From Sunxiuqinia sp965372405 (lineage in GTDB: Bacteria > Bacteroidota > Bacteroidia > Bacteroidales > Prolixibacteraceae): 64,000 bases of DNA. Position numbers and translations under genes: made by a program. The DNA is taken from positions 38,096 through 102,095 of the forward strand of contig CBDVCE010000007.1 of NCBI GenBank assembly GCA_965372405.1, written 5' to 3'. Of this stretch, positions 51,053 to 60,176 are shown piece by piece. Numbering within the stretch: position 1 is the first letter of the stretch; every line of letters begins with the position of its first letter. Below the pieces are notes generated by a model. It worked only from the letters and a program-made list of their open reading frames with translations, searched no databases and was not told the origin of the DNA.

Positions 51053-51367
51053 ATGGAACGTGTAGCTTTTAAAATGAAACTAAAATCCGGATTCGAAAAA
51101 GAGTATAAAAAACGTCATGATGAAATTTGGTCTGAATTAGCTGAAGAGCTGAGTAATGCCGGTGTGAGCGATTATTCCATTTTTTGGGATGAAGAAACCA
51201 ATATCCTTTTTGCAGTTCAGAAATTGGCAGATAATAATACAGCAGATAATCTGCCTCAAACCAAGATTGTCAGAAAATGGTGGGCTTATATGGCAGATAT
51301 AATGGAGGTAAATTCAGATAATTCGCCTGTTTTTACCAATTTAAAAGAAGTATTTCATCAGGATTAA
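51053..51367 (+). CDS. rhaM: L-rhamnose mutarotase
   Basis: 104 residues from the ATG at 51053 (MERVAFKMKLKSGFEKEYKK), the same length as E. coli RhaM; an upstream in-frame ATG at 51029 would add eight residues. Conserved RhaM features are KKRHDEIWSEL with the catalytic His, YSIFWDEETNILFAVQ, KWWAYMADIM and NSPV near the C-terminus. It interconverts alpha- and beta-L-rhamnose in the cytoplasm. It is the strongest single sign that this cluster consumes rhamnose. Between the sulfatase and UroD-family genes. Confidence 0.92.
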   Translation: MERVAFKMKLKSGFEKEYKKRHDEIWSELAEELSNAGVSDYSIFWDEETNILFAVQKLADNNTADNLPQTKIVRKWWAYMADIMEVNSDNSPVFTNLKEVFHQD

Positions 51368-51399
51368 CCTTGAAAATATAAACCAATAAAATTGAAAAA

Positions 51400-52500
51400 G
51401 TGAATTCAAGAGAAAGAGTATTAAGGGCCTTTGGCAAAATAAAAGGAATGCCTGATCGTGTTCCTGTGCAGTTTGAAATGTGCAGGCAATTGTATGACCA
51501 CTTTAGTAAAGAATTGGGAATTCCGGCTACTTATACCGAAAACCTGTACGAAGATGTTACCTACAGAATTAGTTCCAACGAATTGCGTGTGGCAATGGGA
51601 AGTGACGTTGTGGTTACCGGAGCTTCAGTTTCCGACGATTTTAAAATTGAAAAAGACGAAAATGGGCAGTGGTACAACGAATATAAAATGAAGATGAGCC
51701 AGGGTGATATTTATGTTGAAGTACGGGATTACCCGCTGGCACATGCACAAACAAAAGCAGATATTGATGCTTATGTTTTTCCTGATCCGGACGCGCCCGG
51801 TCGTTTTCGCGATGCAGAAGCATTAGTGAAAAAGTATCATGATGAATACCTTGTGTTTGGTGACATTGAAGTAACCGTTTTTTCATTGGCTCAGCAGCTG
51901 GTAGGAATGGAGAAATTGTTGATTGATATGATGATGCAAACAGAATACGTGAAACCCTTATTTGAAGCTTGTGCTGAATTCCAGACCCAAATTGGATTGC
52001 GACTAATAGAGAAGGGTGTAGATGCCATCTGGTTTGGCGACGATTTTGGTACACAGGTAAGCCTAATCATGGGCCAGGATACTTTTCGTGACCAGCTAAA
52101 ACCTTATTATGCCCAAATGAATCAACGCTTCAAAGAAGCCAATCCAGATATTATTCTTATCCTGCATTGCGATGGTGCAGTTGCTCCTCTTTTAAAGGAT
52201 ATTAGCGAAATGGGATTCGAAGTGTTTAATCCTGTTCAGCCCGATGTGCCGGGTCATTTACCCAAAGACATGAAAAATGATTTTGGCGATATGTTTTCCT
52301 TTTGGGGGGCAATCGATCAACAAGATTTATTACCAAACGGAACAGACGAAGAGTTGGAAAAAGACATCATCGAAAAAATAAATATTCTGGGTGAAGGTGG
52401 TGGATATATGATTTCACCTGCACATATTATTCAAAACGATGTTTCACCTGAAAGGGTGGTGAAGTTTATTGAACTCTGTAAAAAACATGGGAAGTATTAA
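51400..52500 (+). CDS. Uroporphyrinogen decarboxylase (UroD/MtaA) superfamily protein
   Basis: 366 residues from a GTG start, no signal peptide, hence cytoplasmic. UroD-superfamily elements: RVPVQFEMCRQLYDHFSKE, VVVTGASVSDDFKIEKDENG, VDAIWFGDDFGTQ near 206, ILILHCDGAVAPLLKDI near 250 and GHLPKDMKNDFGDMFSFWGAID. The His of LHCDG is a Zn-ligand type residue in MtaA-like methyltransferases. True HemE is unlikely in this setting. A role in moving methyl groups, for instance from O-methyl sugars, is possible, but no corrinoid protein is encoded nearby. It follows rhaM by 32 bases. Confidence 0.75.
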   Translation: MNSRERVLRAFGKIKGMPDRVPVQFEMCRQLYDHFSKELGIPATYTENLYEDVTYRISSNELRVAMGSDVVVTGASVSDDFKIEKDENGQWYNEYKMKMSQGDIYVEVRDYPLAHAQTKADIDAYVFPDPDAPGRFRDAEALVKKYHDEYLVFGDIEVTVFSLAQQLVGMEKLLIDMMMQTEYVKPLFEACAEFQTQIGLRLIEKGVDAIWFGDDFGTQVSLIMGQDTFRDQLKPYYAQMNQRFKEANPDIILILHCDGAVAPLLKDISEMGFEVFNPVQPDVPGHLPKDMKNDFGDMFSFWGAIDQQDLLPNGTDEELEKDIIEKINILGEGGGYMISPAHIIQNDVSPERVVKFIELCKKHGKY

Positions 52501-52556
52501 TTCGTTTGATACGGCAAGGTAACATTTGGGACACTTAACAATGATTATTGGACGAA

Positions 52557-52578
52557 TACTCCCGAGTACTCGGGAGTA
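52557..52578. repeat. 22-bp perfect palindrome
   Basis: TACTCCCGAGTACTCGGGAG plus TA reads the same on both strands. It lies between the UroD-family and GH106 genes, 29 bases before the ATG at 52607, so it could be an operator, a cruciform or a dispersed palindrome. Confidence 0.65.
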
Positions 52579-52606
52579 CCGCTGAAAATTAACAATTATA
52601 AATAGC

Positions 52607-55600
52607 ATGAATCAACCAATACGAATAAAAAAAATAGCACTAATCTATTTTATAGCGAGTTTCATTATTGCGTGTAATCCTTTAATGAACAAACAAAATA
52701 ACCTTGAAGCAAGAAAACAATTAAAAGAAAATTTTAAAAATCCACCAGAAACTTCAAAACCCGGTGTGTATTGGTATTTTATGGATGGGAATTTATCTAT
52801 GGAAGAGATGACCAACGATTTGGAATCGATGAAGGCGGTTGGAATAAACCATGTAATATTTCTGGAAGTGGGAATTGGAGTTCCGCGTGGACCCATTGAT
52901 TTTATGAGCGAAGAATGGCAAAACCATTTTGTTCATGCAGTTAGGGAGACAGAACGTTTAGGTATGAAAATACTTCTGGGCGCCGGTCCCGGTTGGTGTG
53001 GAAGTGGTGGCCCCTGGGTGAAACCCGAAGAATCGATGAAACACTTGTTGTATAGTGAAACAAAGGTTTCGGGCAATAAAAAAGTGGATGTTATACTTCC
53101 AATTCCTGAACAACGCAGTACAATCTGGCATAATATGAAAGACCCATATTACGAAGATGTAGCCGTTTATGCCATTCCAAATTCAGCTAAACCTGTAATT
53201 GAAGACATCAATGAAAAAGCACTTTATGAAAGAGATCCTTATTCATCTAAACCAAATGTTAAGCCATTTTTACCAGCCGCTGCTTTTTATAATGAACCGG
53301 AAGAAGGTAAAGTTTTACAGGGAAAGGATATTATTGATATTTCTGAATACTTAAATGATGACGGTCGTTTGGTTTGGCAGGCTCCCAAAGGAAAGTGGAC
53401 GATTATACGAATGGGAATTCGTGTAACCGGTGCAAGCACCCGACCTTCTCCTGAACCTGTAATTGGTTTAGAAGCCAATAAAATGAGCAAAGAGGATTTT
53501 GCAAATCATCTGAAAAACTATACCGATGTATTATTGGAAAAAACAGCCCCACGAAAAGAGGGTGTTGGTTGGACAGGTTTTCATATGGACAGCTGGGAGA
53601 GTGGTGCACAAAACTGGACAGAAGGTATTGTTGAGGAATTTATAGAAAGACGTGGTTATGACCCGGAACCCTATTTTCTTACTTATACCGGTCGTGCAGT
53701 TGAAAGCGTAGAAATTACCGAACGATTTTTATGGGATCTTCGCCAAACTTGTAAAGAGTTGCTGTTAGAAAATCACGTTGAATTTGGGAAAGAATATGCA
53801 CATAAAAACGGATTGGAACTAACCATAGAACCCTACGATATGAATCCGGCGGGAGACTTAGATTTAGGAGCAATCGCCGATGTAATTATGGCTGAATTCT
53901 GGAGCAAACGGTATAGCGACTTTCATACATACTATGCTGTATTGGAAGTCACCTCAATTTCGCACATCACGGGGCAGCCTGTTGTGGGAGCCGAGGTTTT
54001 TACATCGAATAACAGAGAGGCATGGCAGGAATATCCCTGGTCGATGAAGGACCAAAGCGATTGGGCTCTGGCATTGGGTGTTAACCGTTTTACTTACCAT
54101 ACATTTGCCCATAAACCTCTGGGTGATCAACACCGTCCGGGAATGACCATGGGACCATATGGCGTGCATTGGGATCGTGGACAAACCTGGTGGCCAATGG
54201 TGGAAGCCTATCATGAATATGTTAGCCGTAGTTCGCATATGATGCAACAGGGACAAGCGGTTTCCGATATTCTTTACCTGACACCCGAAGGTGCTCCAAT
54301 GATTTTTACACCTCCGGCAGATGCATTAAAAGAAAATGGCAAAATCCCTGATAAAAAAGGATATGGTTTTGATGGCTGTTCTCCTAAAATGCTTTTGGAA
54401 AGAGCAACTGTGGAAAATGGAAAAATTGTATTCCCCGGAGCATCGTCATACGAGATAATGGTATTGCCCAATTTTAAAACGATGACACCTGAACTACTTG
54501 AGAAAATAACTTCACTAGTCGAAAAAGGAGCAAAGATCATTGGTACACCACCTGTAAAATCACCAAGTCTGTCAGGCTATCCAAACTGCGATACTCAGGT
54601 AAAAAAACTGGCCGAAAAACTTTGGGGGCAAATTCAAACACCGGATAAAATAAGCGAGAGAAAACATGGTGAAGGAACAATTTATTGGGGAGGTAATCTT
54701 TCTTCTGAAGATCTTTACCCCACTTATAAAAATACAGTTGAACTTTTATCAAAATTGAATATTTCTGAGGATTTTAAATCAACGAATAATACCATTCGAT
54801 TCGGTCATCGCAAAACGGAAGATAAAGAGATATACTTTGTTGCAAACAGAACGGATAAATTTCAAACTACAGATTGTACTTTCCGTTCGGAAGGTGAACC
54901 TGAATTGTGGATGAGTACAACTGGAGAAACCAGAAAAATTTCAAATTATTCAGTTAAAAACGGAATAACTACCATTCCATTGGAATTCTTCCCTTACGAA
55001 AGTTTCTTTGTTACTTTCTCTGGCGAGAAGAAAGAGAAAATAGCTTCTGAAAAAGGAGAAAGGAACTTTCCAATTTTTAAAGAATTTAAAACAATTGAAG
55101 AAGCATGGGATGTTGCTTTTGATTCTAAATTTGGAGGCCCTTCAACTATAAAATTCGACCAACTTCAAGATTGGACAGAACACGAAATGCGTGGAGTAAA
55201 GTATTATTCAGGAATTGCCACCTACAAAAAAACGATAAGTATCGATAAGCTGGAAGATAAAAAATACTACATCGATCTGGGAGTAGTAAACGATATTGCA
55301 TGGGTAAAATTGAATGGAAAAGATATAGGCGTAATCTGGTGTGCACCCTGGCGTATTGACATTTCGAATGCTTTAAAAGAAGGAGAAAATAATCTTGAAA
55401 TTGAAGTTGCCAATCGTTGGGTTAACCGTTTGTTGGGCGACAAGTCAGAGCCTGAAAAGTACACGAGAACGGTTAAATTTGAAAATGGTTTGATGGGAGG
55501 AAAAGAATACAAAGCTGGCAGATACACTTTCACTACAAAATCAGCTCTGGGCTCTTTTAGGTTTACAGAACCACTTTCTTCGGGATTGTTGGGACCGGTT

Positions 55601-55633
55601 ACAATTCAGGAAACGAAGAAGAAGGAATTTTAA
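52607..55633 (+). CDS. GH106-type alpha-L-rhamnosidase, lipoprotein
   Basis: 1008 residues. Lipoprotein signal ALIYFIASFIIACNPL. N-terminal barrel signature PGVYWYFMDGNLSMEEMTND and LLGAGPGWCGSGGPWVKPEES (~125-145). GH106 catalytic-region motif FHMDSWESGAQNWTEG near 326, LTIEPYDMNPAGDLDL near 405 and VVGAEVFTSNNREAW near 460. The C-terminal jelly-roll has YIDLGVVNDIAWVKLNGKDI and GVIWCAPWRIDIS. It should cleave alpha-L-rhamnosyl linkages outside the cytoplasm. 13 bases before the next GH106 gene, to which it is clearly related. Confidence 0.87.
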   Translation: MNQPIRIKKIALIYFIASFIIACNPLMNKQNNLEARKQLKENFKNPPETSKPGVYWYFMDGNLSMEEMTNDLESMKAVGINHVIFLEVGIGVPRGPIDFMSEEWQNHFVHAVRETERLGMKILLGAGPGWCGSGGPWVKPEESMKHLLYSETKVSGNKKVDVILPIPEQRSTIWHNMKDPYYEDVAVYAIPNSAKPVIEDINEKALYERDPYSSKPNVKPFLPAAAFYNEPEEGKVLQGKDIIDISEYLNDDGRLVWQAPKGKWTIIRMGIRVTGASTRPSPEPVIGLEANKMSKEDFANHLKNYTDVLLEKTAPRKEGVGWTGFHMDSWESGAQNWTEGIVEEFIERRGYDPEPYFLTYTGRAVESVEITERFLWDLRQTCKELLLENHVEFGKEYAHKNGLELTIEPYDMNPAGDLDLGAIADVIMAEFWSKRYSDFHTYYAVLEVTSISHITGQPVVGAEVFTSNNREAWQEYPWSMKDQSDWALALGVNRFTYHTFAHKPLGDQHRPGMTMGPYGVHWDRGQTWWPMVEAYHEYVSRSSHMMQQGQAVSDILYLTPEGAPMIFTPPADALKENGKIPDKKGYGFDGCSPKMLLERATVENGKIVFPGASSYEIMVLPNFKTMTPELLEKITSLVEKGAKIIGTPPVKSPSLSGYPNCDTQVKKLAEKLWGQIQTPDKISERKHGEGTIYWGGNLSSEDLYPTYKNTVELLSKLNISEDFKSTNNTIRFGHRKTEDKEIYFVANRTDKFQTTDCTFRSEGEPELWMSTTGETRKISNYSVKNGITTIPLEFFPYESFFVTFSGEKKEKIASEKGERNFPIFKEFKTIEEAWDVAFDSKFGGPSTIKFDQLQDWTEHEMRGVKYYSGIATYKKTISIDKLEDKKYYIDLGVVNDIAWVKLNGKDIGVIWCAPWRIDISNALKEGENNLEIEVANRWVNRLLGDKSEPEKYTRTVKFENGLMGGKEYKAGRYTFTTKSALGSFRFTEPLSSGLLGPVTIQETKKKEF

Positions 55634-55646
55634 AATCATAAAAATA

Positions 55647-58600
55647 ATGAACACCAAAAACGCATTGGGAAATACACTAATACTTTTAGTTCTCATTTCC
55701 CTCACAAGCTTTTGTACTACATCGGATAAAATGTCACCTATCAATTTCCAAAACATCCAAACCGGTTTTGTAACTCCGCACGATACAAACAGCGTTTGGT
55801 GCTACTGGTACTGGATTGGCGATGACATTTCAAAAAATGGAATAACCAAAGATCTGGAAGCCATGAAATCGGTCGGAATTGGCGCTGCTTTTATCGGTAA
55901 TATTAATCCCGATGAAGTGGATGGCCCCGTACCAATGCTCAGTGAAGAGTGGTGGGATTGTATGGTTCATGCAGTAAATGAAGGCAAACGAATTGGTGTT
56001 GATATTGGCACATTTAACTGTCCGGGTTGGAGTATGTCGGGCGGTCCATGGGTGAAGCCAGAAATGGCAATGCGCCACCTGGTTTTCTCGGAAACTACAA
56101 TTTCAGGAACCGGAAGGAAAACGGTAAAACTGGAAAAACCGAAAGGAGAATTTCAGGATACGCATGTTTTGGCATTCCCAACCATACAAGCAGGTAAAAT
56201 GAAACTGAGTAATCAAAATTCGAGCATAAGTGTTAGTCCTCGGATAGATAATCCGCAAGCGCTTATAGATGGCGATTTATCGTCTGTTGCAATTTTTAAA
56301 GGACGCAACGAGTATTCATTTGAATTTAAATCGGAAGAAACGATTACTGCACGGAGTATTCAATTAATTCCGGGGAAGATTGGATTTAAAGCAGTTTGTG
56401 AATTATTTGCTTTAATCGATGGTGAGTATAAACGAATTGAATCATTCTTATTTGACAGGCAAAACACAAATGTAAATGTAGGTCCCGATGTTTATGGTGC
56501 AGTTTCGCTTTCACTTCCCAATGTTCAATCCAATACATTTAAACTGGTTTGTAACGATGGTGGACAAAGGTGGCGAGCCGATGCTGGCTTTTCCGAAATA
56601 CAAATTTCGGAAGCACCGGTTTTAGAACATTTTGTGGAAAAAAAATTAGGGAAAATGTTTCCTTCACCACTTCCCAAATGGGATAGTTATATCTGGGAAA
56701 ATCAGGATGAAATAAACAGTGCCGAGCTAAAAGTGGATGAAAAGAAGGTAATTGATATTTCGGATAAAATGGATGTCAATGGTTCACTTACGTGGAATGT
56801 TCCTGAGGGAGAATGGAGCGTAATTCGTTTTGGAATGGTGCCAACCGGAACTAAAAATTCACCGGCAGCACCGCAGGGCAAAGGCTACGAAATTGACAAA
56901 GCAAGCAGTAAAATTGCTCGTTTTCATTACGAAAAATATGTGGGTGAATTACTAAAACGAGTACCCGAAGAAAACCGCAGTGGCTTAAAATATGTAATTG
57001 CCGATAGTTATGAGACCGGTTCACAAAACTGGACCGATGGTTTTGAAAAACGCTTTGAAGAAAAGTATGGATACAATCCTAAAAAATACCTTCCTGTTTT
57101 TGCAGGTAAAGTGGTGAACAGTGTTGAAGAATCGAATCGCTTTTTATGGGATTTACGACGGGCAGTTGCCGATGCAGTGGCTTACGAATATGTTGGCGGA
57201 TTGCGTGAAGTAAGCAATGATAATAATCTGAAACTGTGGCTTGAAAACTACGGACACTGGGGATTTCCTTCTGAATTTTTAATGTATGGAGGCCAGTCGA
57301 ATTTGGTGGCTGGCGAGTTTTGGAATGAAGGGACTTTAGGAGATATAGAATGTAAATCGGGTTCTTCGGCAGCACACATTTATGGGAAACCGGTTACATC
57401 GGCTGAGGCATTTACTGCTTCGGGGAAAGCATACCAACGGCATCCGGCCATGTTGAAAAAACGTGGCGACTGGAGTTTTACCGAAGGGATAAATCATTTT
57501 GTACTGCACTTGTACATTCATCAGCCCGACGATAATCGCGTGCCAGGAGTAAACGCATGGTTTAGTACAGAATTTAACCGCCACAATACATGGTTTAAAC
57601 AATCTAAAACATGGATTGAATATTTACGCCGTTGTCAGCACCTTTTGCAGCAAGGAAAATATGTTGCTGATGTGTGTTATTTTATTGGCGAAGATGCACC
57701 GATGATGACTGGTGCGCGGAATCCTGAATTGCCTGAAGGATATTCTTACGACTACATTAACGCCGAAGTAATTCTCGAACGACTTGCAGTAAAAGATGGG
57801 AAATTTGTTTTGCCCGATGGAACTTCCTATAGTGTTATGGTTCTGCCCCCAAATAAGACAATGCGACCTGAATTGCTTGCAAAAATTGAGCAATTGGTAA
57901 ATCAGGGAGGTGTTATTTTTGGTCAGGCACCCGAAAAATCACCAAGTCTGGCTAATTATCCTGAAAGTGATAATCAAGTTAAAAAGCTTGCTGATAAACT
58001 TTGGAGCGCTGAAATAGATATTGAAAAGCAGATCAAAAAATACGGTTTAGGATATGTAGTTGATGAACTGGATTTGAAAACTACCCTGGAAACTTTGGAG
58101 GTTTCTAAAGATGTCGAAATTGTTAGCGAATTGCCAGTTCTTTGGACGCACCGCAGCATGTCGGGAATGGAGGTTTATTTCCTTACGAACCAAGGAGAAG
58201 AGAAGATAAATTTCGAACCATCTTTCAGAGTTAAAGGAATGAAACCGCAATTATGGGATGCCGTAACAGGTGAAATAAGGACATTAAATGAATACACTGA
58301 AAAAGACGGACGAATTACCGTTCCATTAAAAATGGAGGCTCACCGGAGTTGGTTTGTGGTGTTTGCAAACAATACTGAAAATGTTACAACTGGCTTTGAA
58401 AAGAATTTTCCAGAATTCAAACCAATCCAAAAAATTGATAACGAGTGGACGGTTGATTTTCAAAATAAGGCTATTGGTCCCAAATCGCCTGTTAAATTTA
58501 AGACTTTAATAGACTGGTCGAAGTCTGAGAACGAAAAAATAAAATACTATTCAGGCACAGCCATTTATAAAACCACATTTGAATTAACTGAAATTCCTGA

Positions 58601-58904
58601 AGACAATGAATTATACATTGACCTTGGAAAGGTAAGCGTGATGGCAGAGGTGAAGTTGAATGGGAAAAAGCTTGGTGGATTTTGGATGGCACCCTATCGT
58701 TTAAATGCAACCGGACTTTTAAAAGAAGGAACAAACACCATAGAAATAGAAGTGGTTAACCTTTGGCGGAATAAATTAATAGAAGACAAAAAATTACCAA
58801 AAGAAGAACGCTACACCTGGCATTTAGTTGATGATATCAAGAAAAATGAAAAGCCACATTCTTCGGGATTGTTGGGGCCGATAACAATTGAGGAGGCTCA
58901 ATAA
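55647..58904 (+). CDS. GH106-type alpha-L-rhamnosidase with discoidin-like insertion, lipoprotein
   Basis: 1085 residues. Lipoprotein signal LILLVLISLTSFCTTS. Starts with VWCYWYWIGDDISKNGITKD and GTFNCPGWSMSGGPWVKPEM. An insertion of ~150 residues at about 180-328 (ALIDGDLSSVAIFKGR ... AGFSEIQIS) looks like a discoidin/F5-8C domain, as in the GH78 at 46075. The catalytic motif is VIADSYETGSQNWTDG near 451, with SYET where the neighbours have SWE. The C-terminal sugar-binding domain carries YIDLGKVSVMAEVKLNGKKL. 12 bases before the propeller gene, one operon. Confidence 0.85.
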   Translation: MNTKNALGNTLILLVLISLTSFCTTSDKMSPINFQNIQTGFVTPHDTNSVWCYWYWIGDDISKNGITKDLEAMKSVGIGAAFIGNINPDEVDGPVPMLSEEWWDCMVHAVNEGKRIGVDIGTFNCPGWSMSGGPWVKPEMAMRHLVFSETTISGTGRKTVKLEKPKGEFQDTHVLAFPTIQAGKMKLSNQNSSISVSPRIDNPQALIDGDLSSVAIFKGRNEYSFEFKSEETITARSIQLIPGKIGFKAVCELFALIDGEYKRIESFLFDRQNTNVNVGPDVYGAVSLSLPNVQSNTFKLVCNDGGQRWRADAGFSEIQISEAPVLEHFVEKKLGKMFPSPLPKWDSYIWENQDEINSAELKVDEKKVIDISDKMDVNGSLTWNVPEGEWSVIRFGMVPTGTKNSPAAPQGKGYEIDKASSKIARFHYEKYVGELLKRVPEENRSGLKYVIADSYETGSQNWTDGFEKRFEEKYGYNPKKYLPVFAGKVVNSVEESNRFLWDLRRAVADAVAYEYVGGLREVSNDNNLKLWLENYGHWGFPSEFLMYGGQSNLVAGEFWNEGTLGDIECKSGSSAAHIYGKPVTSAEAFTASGKAYQRHPAMLKKRGDWSFTEGINHFVLHLYIHQPDDNRVPGVNAWFSTEFNRHNTWFKQSKTWIEYLRRCQHLLQQGKYVADVCYFIGEDAPMMTGARNPELPEGYSYDYINAEVILERLAVKDGKFVLPDGTSYSVMVLPPNKTMRPELLAKIEQLVNQGGVIFGQAPEKSPSLANYPESDNQVKKLADKLWSAEIDIEKQIKKYGLGYVVDELDLKTTLETLEVSKDVEIVSELPVLWTHRSMSGMEVYFLTNQGEEKINFEPSFRVKGMKPQLWDAVTGEIRTLNEYTEKDGRITVPLKMEAHRSWFVVFANNTENVTTGFEKNFPEFKPIQKIDNEWTVDFQNKAIGPKSPVKFKTLIDWSKSENEKIKYYSGTAIYKTTFELTEIPEDNELYIDLGKVSVMAEVKLNGKKLGGFWMAPYRLNATGLLKEGTNTIEIEVVNLWRNKLIEDKKLPKEERYTWHLVDDIKKNEKPHSSGLLGPITIEEAQ

Positions 58905-58916
58905 AATAGAATAGAA

Positions 58917-60044
58917 ATGGGAAAATCATCTACATACAAGCTTTTTTGTGTTGTCATTGTTGTGGTAGTTTTAAGTTGTTCTGGTAATCCAAACAAACAA
59001 GGAAATAAGGAATCTGATAAATCCGAAACTATTGATGACAAAACAGTAAAAGAATGGTCGGAATCCTTTAGGAATTGGAACTATTACCCTGACCTTGTTA
59101 TACCTTCCCATCCTGAAATAAGTGGATTTGAAGCTATAAAAATGACAGATGTACCTACTGTTTTTCAGATGAAAGGCAGTGATAAGTGGTACATGACATT
59201 TATTGGTTTTGACGGACAAGGATACCAGTCGTTTATTGCAGAAAGCGACGATCTTGTAAATTGGGAAAACATGCACCTTGCCATGGGATACGGACCTGAA
59301 GGCAGCTTCGATTATGGCGGTGTTGTGCTTGGCGCCTATTTGTATGAAGATTATGATATAAAGTCACCTCGAATCCTGAAAAAAAAGGATGGTAATTATT
59401 ATTCTCTTTATGGAGCTTATCCCCGTCAGGGCGGATATGAATTACGCCCCGGTTATGAAGGTATTGCTTTAAGTGAGGATGGAGTACGTTGGAAACGGGC
59501 AGAAAATGAACCTATTCTTTCGGTGCATCAGGAAGACTGTGGCGAGTGGGAAAAGGATTGCATTTACCAACCCTGGCTAATTGAACATAAAGGGAAATAT
59601 TATAACTTTTATAATGCAGCCAATGGACATATTGAGCAGTTGGGAATGGCCACATCTACCAATCTTCTCGAGTGGAAACGATACCAAAACAATCCTGTGA
59701 TTCCTGTTGGTGCGAAAGGTAGTTATAATGAAAAATTCTCTTCCGATGCAAAGATTTTTTGGGACAAGGATCACTGGGTAAGTTTCTTCTTTGGTGTGGG
59801 CAAAGGCGGTGCGCATATAATGACAGCTTTTTCACGCGATCTCATCCACTGGACTGTTGATCCGGAACCCATTTACAAAGCGGGAGGAAATCCGTTGGGA
59901 ATAGACCATAAATACGCCCATAAGATTTCGCTGGTCTGGAATTCTGAAAATGAATCCTTTTATATGTTCTACTGCGCAGTTGATAAAGACGATAATCGCG
60001 GCATTGCATTGATTACCAGTAAGTCGCTGGTTGATAAACAATAA
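58917..60044 (+). CDS. Five-bladed propeller glycosidase-like lipoprotein
   Basis: 375 residues with a lipoprotein signal (LFCVVIVVVVLSCSGN). Repeated blades of GH43/GH32/GH130 type: MTDVPTVFQMKGSDKWYMTF, SPRILKKKDGNYYSLYGAY, YQPWLIEHKGKYYNFYNAA and DAKIFWDKDHWVSFFFGV, each with D/W and aromatic patterns. Acidic residues in DVPT, KSPR-preceding YEDYDIK and DAKIF are candidates for catalysis but the family cannot be fixed. Likely an exo-glycosidase removing a side-chain sugar such as xylose, arabinose or galactose. Last of three closely packed GH genes. Confidence 0.72.
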   Translation: MGKSSTYKLFCVVIVVVVLSCSGNPNKQGNKESDKSETIDDKTVKEWSESFRNWNYYPDLVIPSHPEISGFEAIKMTDVPTVFQMKGSDKWYMTFIGFDGQGYQSFIAESDDLVNWENMHLAMGYGPEGSFDYGGVVLGAYLYEDYDIKSPRILKKKDGNYYSLYGAYPRQGGYELRPGYEGIALSEDGVRWKRAENEPILSVHQEDCGEWEKDCIYQPWLIEHKGKYYNFYNAANGHIEQLGMATSTNLLEWKRYQNNPVIPVGAKGSYNEKFSSDAKIFWDKDHWVSFFFGVGKGGAHIMTAFSRDLIHWTVDPEPIYKAGGNPLGIDHKYAHKISLVWNSENESFYMFYCAVDKDDNRGIALITSKSLVDKQ

Positions 60045-60176
60045 AAATCACACACATTTACCATATCAGTGAGTTGCGTGCAATTATTGCACAAAGAGCA
60101 AAACACTGTACTGAAATTTGTGTTCTGGTGATTTCGGTAAGATTAAAATAAGTATAAACGTAAATAATGTGAGAAA

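Noticed and set aside
52516..52606. Frame reading GKVTFGTLNNDYWTNTPEYS as a gene remnant
   Set aside because: It is short, includes a perfect palindrome that explains part of the reading, and matches no family that I can name.
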